Part shown: positions 50,287 through 57,900 of the stretch, in pieces
Layout of the letters: every line of letters begins with the position of its first letter
How positions within the stretch are numbered: the stretch's first letter is position 1
Assembly: GCA_964593065.1 (NCBI GenBank)
Contig: CAZQGO010000020.1
Span: 1-59,598 of the forward strand
Source: CAZQGO01 sp964593065
GTDB lineage: Bacteria; Oederibacteriota; JAAXVQ01
Length of the DNA stretch: 59,598 bases
Direction: 5' to 3'
Notes under the pieces: model-generated
The model's input: the letters and a program-made list of their open reading frames with translations, nothing else
Database searches by the model: none
Told to the model about the DNA's origin: nothing
Made by a program: the position numbers and the translations under genes

Positions 50287-50883
50287 CTATAACCTGCCCT
50301 TGGTGCTGGGAATACCGCGCACGCGCCGGTCGCGGGTGACCGCCGCCCGCAAAGCCCGGCCTAGGGCCTTGAAGGCGGCTTCCAGCAGGTGGTGGGTGTT
50401 GCCCCCGGCCATTTGCACCACATGCAGAGTCAAGCCCGCCGACTGGGCCAAGGCCCGCAGGAACTCCGGCACCAGCTCCGTGTCAAAGCCGGACAGGCGC
50501 TTCTGCCTGAGCGACAGGCCGTAGGCCAGGTAGGGCCGGCCGGAAAAATCGAGGGCAACCATGACCAGGGATTCATCCATGGGCAGCAGGCTCGAGCCAT
50601 ATCGGGCCAAGCCGCGTTTGTCCCTCACGGCCTGCAGCAAGGCCTGTCCCAGGGTCAATCCCAGATCCTCGACCAGGTGGTGTTGGTCCACTTCCAGATC
50701 GCCGGCGGCCGCCACGTCCAGGTCGAACAGGCCGTGGGCGGCCAGCAGGCTCAGCATGTGCTCGAAAAAGGGCAGGCCGGTGCGCAAGCGGCTGCTTCCG
50801 CCGCCGTCCAGGTTCAGCCGGACGGTGATGTCCGTTTCACGGGTCTTGCGCGCCACCTTGACGGTGCGTGTGCGGCTGGCCAT
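50287..50883 (-). CDS. hisB: Imidazoleglycerol-phosphate dehydratase
   Basis: The 198-residue monofunctional dehydratase binds two Mn ions through the repeated HH motifs DQHHLVEDLG and GNTHHLLEAAFKALG, both intact. There is no N-terminal phosphatase domain, unlike E. coli HisB, so histidinol-phosphatase must be elsewhere. I start at ATG 50883, one base after the hisC stop, with GAGGGGGAG upstream; an ATG six codons earlier lies inside that site. Confidence 0.96.
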   Translation of the reverse strand: MASRTRTVKVARKTRETDITVRLNLDGGGSSRLRTGLPFFEHMLSLLAAHGLFDLDVAAAGDLEVDQHHLVEDLGLTLGQALLQAVRDKRGLARYGSSLLPMDESLVMVALDFSGRPYLAYGLSLRQKRLSGFDTELVPEFLRALAQSAGLTLHVVQMAGGNTHHLLEAAFKALGRALRAAVTRDRRVRGIPSTKGRL

Positions 50884-50884
50884 G

Positions 50885-51976
50885 TCAGCGCTCCCCCTCA
50901 TTCTCCAGGCTCGCAGCCATAAGGCTCAACAAGCGGTCATTGTCCTCCGGCCTGCCGACGGTCACCCGCAGGCAGTCGCCCAAACGCTCGGCGCCGGGGA
51001 AACCCCGGACGGCCACATCGCCGGCGGCCAGCGCCTGCCGCAGCCGGTCGGCCCGTGGCACGCGCAACAACAGGAAATTGGCCTGACTGGGGTACACGCG
51101 CACGCCGGGCAGCCGGGCCAGCGCCCGGCCCAGGCGTTCGCGTTCGGCGATCACCCTCTGGGCCTGGGCCTGCCACCATTCCGGTTGCCGGCAGATTTCC
51201 GCGGCCACGGCCTGGGCCAGGGCGTCCACATTGTAAGGCAGGCGGATCCGGTTGAGAACATCCACCACTTCGGGATGCGCCACGAGGTAGCCCACGCGTA
51301 CGCCGGCCAGGGACATGGACTTCGAGAAGGTGTTCAAAATGGCCAGATTGGGATGATCCGCGAGCCGGGAGGCGAAACTCGTGCCCGCGAAAAGCCGGTA
51401 GGCTTCATCCACCACCACCAGGCGGTCCGTGCGGCTCACCAGTTCCTCGATCTGTTCGGCCGGGTAGACCTGGCCCGTGGGATTATTGGGGCTGGCCAGG
51501 AATAGCATGCGGCTGGCCGGCGCCGCCAAAGCCTCCAGCACTGAAGATCCGTCCAGTTCCCAGTTCTCCCCCAGGGGAATCCCAACCGGTGTGCCGCCGG
51601 TGGCGATCGTCAACTGCCGGTACATGGAAAAGGTCGGCGTGGGAAACACCGTCCGCGTGCCCGGACCCCCATATGCGGTCAGAAGGTCGCGGATGATTTC
51701 ATCCGAACCGTTGCCGAGCAGGATCTGTTCCGGGGGCACGCGCTCCCAGCGGCCCAGCAGCCGCCGCAGGTCCGCGGCCTGGGGATCCGGGTAGCGGTTC
51801 CACGGCAGCTTCCGCAGCCTCTCCAGGATCCCGGCTTTGAACGCCTCGGGCACGTCGAAAGGACTCTCGTTGGCATCCAGACGGATTCCCGGTCCCGAGG
51901 CCTCCGCCTCGTAGGGCTGCAATCCCCGGATTTCCGGCCTCACACTCTCGGCCAGGCGTTCGCGCTTGTCTGACAC
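50885..51976 (-). CDS. hisC: Histidinol-phosphate aminotransferase
   Basis: This class I/II PLP aminotransferase converts imidazole acetol phosphate to histidinol phosphate. The 363-residue product has the PLP lysine K219 in NTFSKSMSLAG, SPNNPTGQVYP, VVDEAY and GVRVGYLVAHP. The GTG at 51976 has AGGAAGGA 7 nt upstream; a TTG at 52000 would add eight residues. It lies between hisD (60 nt) and hisB (1 nt). Confidence 0.95.
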   Translation of the reverse strand: MSDKRERLAESVRPEIRGLQPYEAEASGPGIRLDANESPFDVPEAFKAGILERLRKLPWNRYPDPQAADLRRLLGRWERVPPEQILLGNGSDEIIRDLLTAYGGPGTRTVFPTPTFSMYRQLTIATGGTPVGIPLGENWELDGSSVLEALAAPASRMLFLASPNNPTGQVYPAEQIEELVSRTDRLVVVDEAYRLFAGTSFASRLADHPNLAILNTFSKSMSLAGVRVGYLVAHPEVVDVLNRIRLPYNVDALAQAVAAEICRQPEWWQAQAQRVIAERERLGRALARLPGVRVYPSQANFLLLRVPRADRLRQALAAGDVAVRGFPGAERLGDCLRVTVGRPEDNDRLLSLMAASLENEGER

Positions 51977-52036
51977 TTCGGATTCCTTCCTGTGGGCCAA
52001 TTTGGTTGCGACTCCCGCCGGACGCTGCGCTCCGGT

Positions 52037-53380
52037 TCAGCTCCTGCGCCGGCCCGGTTTCATCCGGACGCGGATGGATTCGCCGTGCGCCGGCAGGCCT
52101 TCGGCGCGGGCGATCGCGACGGCGGCGGGCCCCTCGCGCCGGACCCCGGCGGAGGTGTACTGGATGACGCTGGCATAACGCATGAAATCCCTCACCGACA
52201 GCGGCGACGACCAACGGCAGGTGCCGCCGGTGGGCAGCACGTGATTCGGTCCGGCGGTGTAATCGCCCATGGCCTGCGGCGTGGCCGAACCGAGAAAAGC
52301 CGCCCCAAAATGGCTGAGACGCCGCAAAAGGTTCTGAGGCTGCCGGACCTGCAGCGACAGGTGCTCGGGTCCGTAGGCTTGCGCCAGCTCCGCCGCCTGT
52401 CCCAGGCTGGCAACCGTGACTGCGGCGACGGCCTGCAGGGCCGACGCCAGCCCGGGCTCTTCCCGCACGAGCTCGCGGGCGGCGGCCTCGACCTGATCCA
52501 CCAGTGCGGGCGAAGGAGTGAGCAGGATGGCGACCGCCCCGGAACCGTGTTCGCCCTGGGCCAGCAGGTCCCAGGCCAAGGCCAGGGGACTGGCGCCGGC
52601 TTCGGCGATCACGAGGATTTCACTGGGGCCGGCCAGACTGTCGATGCCGACCGCCCCGAGGACCTGCCGTTTGGCCTCGGTGACGAAGATGTTTCCCGGG
52701 CCGACAATTTTATCCACCGGCCTGAGGCTGCGGGTGCCATACGCCATGGCCGCCACGGCCACGGCGCCGCCCAAGCGGTAAATTTCGGTGATGCCGGCCA
52801 GCCCGGCCGCGTACAGCAATGCATCCGCCACCCGGCCGTCGGCCTGGGGCGGAGTGGCCAGCACGATCTCACGCACACCCGCCACGGCGGCGGGCAAGGC
52901 GTTCATCAACACCGTCGCAACCAGCGGCGCACGCCCTCCCGGCACGTACAGGCCGACCCGCTCCAGGGCGAAGGGACGTTCCTGTAGGCGGACGCCGGGG
53001 CGCGTCAAACCCGGGTTCGGTTTGATCCGCTGGAGCAGGTGAAACCGCCGGATCCGGTTCGCGGACTGAGCAAGCGCCGAACGCAGGGCCTCGGGAACGC
53101 GCCGGCTCGCGGCCTGCTGCTCCGCGCGCGTCACGCACAGGCCCGGTGCCGCCGCGGGCCGGCCTTGCAGGCGGCGCATCCAGCGCAACACCGCCCGGTC
53201 GCCTTCCCGCCGCACCTGGCGCAGAATGGTCGTTACCGCCGTGCGTGCGGACACCGGCTTTCCGAAAGCCCGCAGGGTCACCGCATCCCGCCGGACCTGT
53301 TCGGGATCCGCGCCGGCGCGCCGAAGCAATTGCTCCCACGCCCTCCGGCCGGAAGGTTGTCGCATCTCGATTCGCCGCAT
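52037..53380 (-). CDS. hisD: Histidinol dehydrogenase
   Basis: This zinc- and NAD-dependent enzyme catalyses the last two oxidations of histidine synthesis. The 447-residue protein has VGLYVPGGRAPLVATVLMNA, VGPGNIFVTEAKRQVLGAVG, IDSLAGPSEILVIAE, a GEHGSGA segment and YGPEHLSLQ with the catalytic Glu-His pair. The ATG at 53380 follows AAGGAG at 7 nt. It is the first gene of the his-trp operon. hisG does not precede it here. Confidence 0.96.
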   Translation of the reverse strand: MRRIEMRQPSGRRAWEQLLRRAGADPEQVRRDAVTLRAFGKPVSARTAVTTILRQVRREGDRAVLRWMRRLQGRPAAAPGLCVTRAEQQAASRRVPEALRSALAQSANRIRRFHLLQRIKPNPGLTRPGVRLQERPFALERVGLYVPGGRAPLVATVLMNALPAAVAGVREIVLATPPQADGRVADALLYAAGLAGITEIYRLGGAVAVAAMAYGTRSLRPVDKIVGPGNIFVTEAKRQVLGAVGIDSLAGPSEILVIAEAGASPLALAWDLLAQGEHGSGAVAILLTPSPALVDQVEAAARELVREEPGLASALQAVAAVTVASLGQAAELAQAYGPEHLSLQVRQPQNLLRRLSHFGAAFLGSATPQAMGDYTAGPNHVLPTGGTCRWSSPLSVRDFMRYASVIQYTSAGVRREGPAAVAIARAEGLPAHGESIRVRMKPGRRRS

Positions 53381-53416
53381 CCGACCGCTCCTTCCAACCG
53401 TGCACAAAGAGAAAAT

Positions 53417-53446
53417 ATGATAACACGCACTTTGCGGCGGCAGCAA
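53417..53446 (-). promoter_or_regulatory. Possible promoter of the his-trp operon
   Basis: TTGCTG (53441-53446) and TATCAT (53417-53422) on the minus strand are separated by 18 nt, about 35 nt upstream of hisD. Confidence 0.45.
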
Positions 53447-53500
53447 GTGAAAAGCCGGTGACCAGAAAACCTCAACCCCGGGGGTTTTGCGGGAGGAAAG

Positions 53501-54760
53501 TTAAGCGGTCTCGCGAGAGATGGCGGCTCCCAAAGTGGCCAATTTTTGTTCCAGGTGTACGTACCCGCGGTCTAAATGGTAAATCCGCTGCACCGTGGTC
53601 CGCCCTTCGGCCACCAGGCCCGCCAGGATCAGGGCGGCCGAAGCCCGCAGGTCCGAGGCCATGACCGGCGCCCCCGATAAGGGGCGCCCGCCGCGGACTA
53701 GGGCGCTGTTGCCCTCGATTTGAATGTCCGCGCCCATGCGTTTCAGTTCCGCCACGTGCATGAAGCGGTTCTCCCAGATCGTCTCGGTGACCACCGAGCG
53801 GCCCGCCGCCAGGCACATGAGGGCCATCCACTGGGCCTGCAGGTCCGTCGGAAAGCCGGGATAGGGCAGGGTCACAATGTCCACGGGTTGAAGCGGCTTC
53901 TGCTCCCGGAACACCCTCACGCCGCCGGTTTCAGAGGCCAGTCCGACCCCGGCGTCGTGGAGCTTTCTTTCCAGGGCCGTCAAATGAGCCAGGGGGAAAT
54001 CCTCCAGGACCGCTTCCCCGCCTGTTACGGCCACGGCCAGCGCCAAAGTCCCGGCTTCGATGCGGTCCGGAACGACCCGCCAGGCCACGGGCTGCAGGCG
54101 TTCGACGCCCTCCACTTTCACCTGGCTGGTGCCCGCGCCGGTGATCCGGGCGCCCATGGCATTGAGCATGCCGGCCAAATTTTCGATCTCAGGCTCGCAG
54201 GCCGCGTGTTCCAGCATGGTGGTGCCGCGGGCCAGGACCGCCGCCAGCAGGATGTTGACCGTGGCGCCCACGCTGGCCACGTCCAGGTAGATATTGGCGC
54301 CTGTCAAACCCCGCGGAGCCTTGGCCTGGATGTACCCATGCTCCATTTGCACCCGGGCCCCCAGGGCCGTCAAGCCCTTGAGGTGCTGGTCGATGGGGCG
54401 CAGGCCGATAGCGCAGCCCCCCGGCAGGGCCACCCGTGCCTGGCCGAAACGGCTGAGCAGGGGCGCCAGGACGTAGATCGAAGCTCGCATGGTCCGGACC
54501 AGCTCGTAAGGCGCGGCCCGGTCTGAAAACCCGCCGGAATCCACGGTCAGAATCCCGTCCCGGCGGGAAACCTTCGCGCCCAGGACTTCCAGCATTTCCC
54601 CCATGGTGCGAAGGTCCTTGACCTCCGGGACGTTTTCCAGCCGGCACGGTCCCTCGGCCAGCAAACAGGCCGCCATCATCGGCAGCGAAGCGTTCTTGGA
54701 ACCGCTGACGCGAACCCGGCCTTCGAGCCGCCGTCCCCCTTGAATCACGATCCGATCCAT
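53501..54760 (-). CDS. murA: UDP-N-acetylglucosamine 1-carboxyvinyltransferase
   Basis: MurA performs the first committed step of peptidoglycan synthesis, adding enolpyruvate to UDP-GlcNAc. The 419-residue product has K22 (VSGSKNASLPMMAACLL) and the catalytic cysteine C116 (LPGGCAIGLRPIDQHLKGL), the residue hit by fosfomycin. R-rich substrate blocks and SDLRASAALILAGLVAEG are intact. The ATG at 54760 follows AGGAGG at 6 nt. It has its own promoter and is followed by the his operon. Confidence 0.97.
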   Translation of the reverse strand: MDRIVIQGGRRLEGRVRVSGSKNASLPMMAACLLAEGPCRLENVPEVKDLRTMGEMLEVLGAKVSRRDGILTVDSGGFSDRAAPYELVRTMRASIYVLAPLLSRFGQARVALPGGCAIGLRPIDQHLKGLTALGARVQMEHGYIQAKAPRGLTGANIYLDVASVGATVNILLAAVLARGTTMLEHAACEPEIENLAGMLNAMGARITGAGTSQVKVEGVERLQPVAWRVVPDRIEAGTLALAVAVTGGEAVLEDFPLAHLTALERKLHDAGVGLASETGGVRVFREQKPLQPVDIVTLPYPGFPTDLQAQWMALMCLAAGRSVVTETIWENRFMHVAELKRMGADIQIEGNSALVRGGRPLSGAPVMASDLRASAALILAGLVAEGRTTVQRIYHLDRGYVHLEQKLATLGAAISRETA

Positions 54761-54788
54761 GCCCGCCTCCTGACAGTCCGTCGGCAGA

Positions 54789-54817
54789 AGTATAGCACGC
54801 GCCTCCGGGATCGCCAA
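54789..54817 (-). promoter_or_regulatory. murA promoter
   Basis: TTGGCG (54812-54817) and TATACT (54789-54794) on the minus strand are 17 nt apart, with a TGC extended -10. The leader would be only about 22 nt. Confidence 0.6.
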
Positions 54818-54874
54818 GTCCTTCGCCGGGTCGTGTTTGCCGCCGGGATGATTTCCGGCGGAGAGGGTCCGGAT

Positions 54875-54909
54875 AAAAAAACGCCCCCGGCGAAGAACAG
54901 CCGGGGGCG
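54875..54909 (-). terminator. Intrinsic terminator of the giant repeat gene
   Basis: A 10-bp GC-rich stem (CGCCCCCGGC / GCCGGGGGCG) with an 8-nt loop is followed on the minus strand by seven T. It lies about 28 nt after the stop codon. Confidence 0.92.
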
Positions 54910-54937
54910 GCTAGCGCGATCGTGCTTGGGAATGTGC

Positions 54938-57900
54938 TTATTTGCTGCCTTTGATCTGGACTTTTTCCAGCAGCAGCTTGTTGTCGATGCGCATGCCGTC
55001 CATGCGCGGATCGCTGAAGAGCTGCTTTTCCATCTCGAAATTGGCCACCTGCTCGGCCATCCGCTCCTCCTGGGCCATCTTCTCGAAGCGTTTCGCTTCC
55101 TTGCCCAGGGCCGAGACCATGCGGCCGGCGGCGTCGTATTTGACGATGGTCTTTTCGTTGTCCTGGTCCGTCATCTCCTTGGTCATGGCCACGACCTTCC
55201 CGGAGTCGTCGGTCAGGTAGGTATAGGTCGTGACGGTGCCGTCCGGAGTTTTCTTCTGGGCCAGGCGGCCGTCCTTGAAGAGTTTCTCCTCCACAACGTC
55301 GCCCTCGTCGTTGAGACTGGTGATCCAGAAGGGCTGGTTCTTGCCCTTGCCCTGGTACTTGAAGACCTGGCGCTTGTTGTTGGCTTCGATGGCGGTCAAC
55401 CGGCCTTCGGCGTCGTATTCCATGGCGGCCGTTCCCTGGGCCGACCGTTCCAGCACGTTGGTCTTCTTGGGCTTGCCGGCGGCATTCAATTCGTAGCTGT
55501 AGGTCAGGCTCCGGCCGGAGCTGCTTTCCGACAGGAGCAGTCCCTTCTTGTCGTAGTGCCGCATGGACATCTTGCCCTTCGCGTCCACGACGCTCTCGGT
55601 CAATCCCGACTCGTCATAGTTGAAGGTGTGCAGGGCGTTGCCGGCGTCCAGGACCTCGATGACGCGTCCTTCCTCGTCGCGGGTGACATGCTTGGCGTCC
55701 TGATACTCCTTTTCCTTTTCCGCCGCCAGCTGCATGTCGGCGGGGACCAGGCCCTCGCCCCAAATCGCGAGCTTGAGGGGCTCGAGCTTGAAGGCCTGCC
55801 GGACCAGATCCACGACCTGGCCCAGAAGCGAACGGTCGTAGAACTCCCCGAACAGGGCCTGGTAGGCGGCCGAGAGGGCGTCGATCAGCTTGGCGACCGC
55901 GTCCGAGGATCCCTTCAGCGCGGCCAGGGCCGCGTCGTTGCTGAGCTGGGCGACGGCCGCCTGCACCAGCTTGGCCATGTCGCCGAGGTTGGAGAGGCTC
56001 CGCAATTGCGCCAGCAACTTCTGCTGCAGCGACTCCTTGGCGGCCGACTGCTCGGGCGCCGGCTCGACTTTCACCGGCGGTGCGGGCTGGATCTGTGGCG
56101 GCAATTTCGCCTGCTCCTCCTCCGGCGGCACGGGCTGAATCTGCGGCGGTTCCTGCGGCCGCTGTTTGACTTGATCCTCCGCCGGAGGCACGGGCTGGAT
56201 CTGATCCTCGTCGCCCTGGTCTCCGCCTCCCAGCGGGAGCTTGATGTTGTACCCGAACAGGGTGACGCCTACGTCCTTGCCCCCTGCGCGGTGCAGGGCG
56301 AACAGGGCTTCGCCTTCCGGTTTCCCTTCCTCGCCCGGTTGGGTCTCCGCAACCGGCGGCTGCGCTTCGGCCTGCTGGTCGGACAAGACCGGCGCCTCGG
56401 GCTGTTCCCCTGTGCCGGAGCGTTTTTCGGTCTCGACTCCGGCTGCCTCGGCTTCCGCCGTTTCAGGCGGCGCCTGTTCCACGTTCCTGCCGGCGGACTT
56501 GTCGGTCACGGCCACCGGCTCCACCGCTGCGGCTTTTTCCGCAGCTTGGTCGACCTGGGTGGTCTGCACGTTCGCCTGCTGGTCGACTTCTTCCTGCGGC
56601 ACTTGCGCTCCCTGCCGCTTGCCGGGATCGGGTTCCCAGGTGCCGTTCAAACTGGTGCCCGTAGCCCGGTTGCCCCAGGAAATCCCGACCTTCAGGCTGG
56701 CCGTGGAAACCTCGTTGCCTTCGCTCCGGTCTCCGGAGCCGAAGCCGCGAACATCTTCGGTTTCTTGTTCCAGGATATCCGGATGATAGGCTTTTTCCTT
56801 GTCGCCCTTGGTCGTCCACATCCAGCCGTCCGGTTTCTTCTTCCACACGTACCGAGTCCATTCCTGAATGGTTTTTTCATCACAATCACAATCGTGCTCT
56901 CCCGTCCCATCCGCGTCCGGACATTTACTGCAATTTTCTTTCTTAGTGTGTGAACCCGTATGCTCGATCACATCGCCCACGGGCTCGTCTGTCCAGGCAT
57001 CTTTGTATTTCGAGTAGCTGTAAGAGCTCGAAGGCTCGTTTTCTCCTGACTGATTCTTGGTTTCCGCAAGATAGGGCTTAAACCGGTCCGTTTTCTCAAA
57101 CAAGGTCTGCATGTAGCGGATATTCCAGAACTTGGTTTTGGTTGACATGTCGGTTGCAATGGTAATTTCAATATCAGCCCACCAGCTCCCATCGGTCGTG
57201 AGATCGTCCGGCTCCAGTTTCCAGGCCTTGCATTCGCCTTCCTTGTATTTGTAGTCGCCGTGCGGCTGTTTTTCGGGATCCGGCGAGCTCCAGGTCCAGG
57301 TTTCCTTGTTCGGGTAGTAGTTGTTCTTCAGCAGGTTGAAGATGAATGTATACGCGCCCTGGTTGCCCCCGCCATCCGAGATGATCAGCTGCGTGGTGTT
57401 GTCCGCGGACTTGCCGTCCACCCGGGCATTTTCCGCCGTAACAACGGAACCCGTGAAATAGAAGCCCCAGGTATCCAGCGTGATTTCCGCCGTGTAGCTC
57501 TTGCCATCTTTCCCCGTGAAGGTCTCGGTCCCTTGATTCGCATAGCTGTTTTTCTGGAAAGAGTCCCACGCGAAGTCGTGTTTAACGCCGTAGCCGTCTC
57601 TCCACCATTTCAAGTTGAAATACTTGTCCAGTTCGCCATAGCCGCCTGTGCCGCCGCCCTTGGTCCGCATGCCGAAGCCTAGGATCCTGTCGATGGCAGC
57701 TCCTGAATAAAGGTAATAGTAACGGCCATTGACGCCGCCGGTGGTCCGGACCAGCTTGCGGTCCGAGCCGATGGTGGTCGTGCCCTTGTCGTCCTCGTAC
57801 CACTTGATTTCATTGGACTTGTCGTGGAACGAATACGACACGCCCCAGCCGTCCTCGCGCGTGCCGCTGCCGGAAGTCACGAAGTCGCCGTTGTTGGTGT

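Noticed and set aside
53466..53488. Hairpin-like AAAACC...GGTTTT between murA and hisD
   Set aside because: The core is a loopless CCCCGGGGG palindrome and no T-run follows on the minus strand, so it is not convincing as a terminator.
54740..56953. 737-codon plus-strand frame antisense to the giant repeat gene
   Set aside because: Crosses the murA 5' region and the terminator. It mirrors the Q/P/E-rich linker of the real gene and has no domain of its own.
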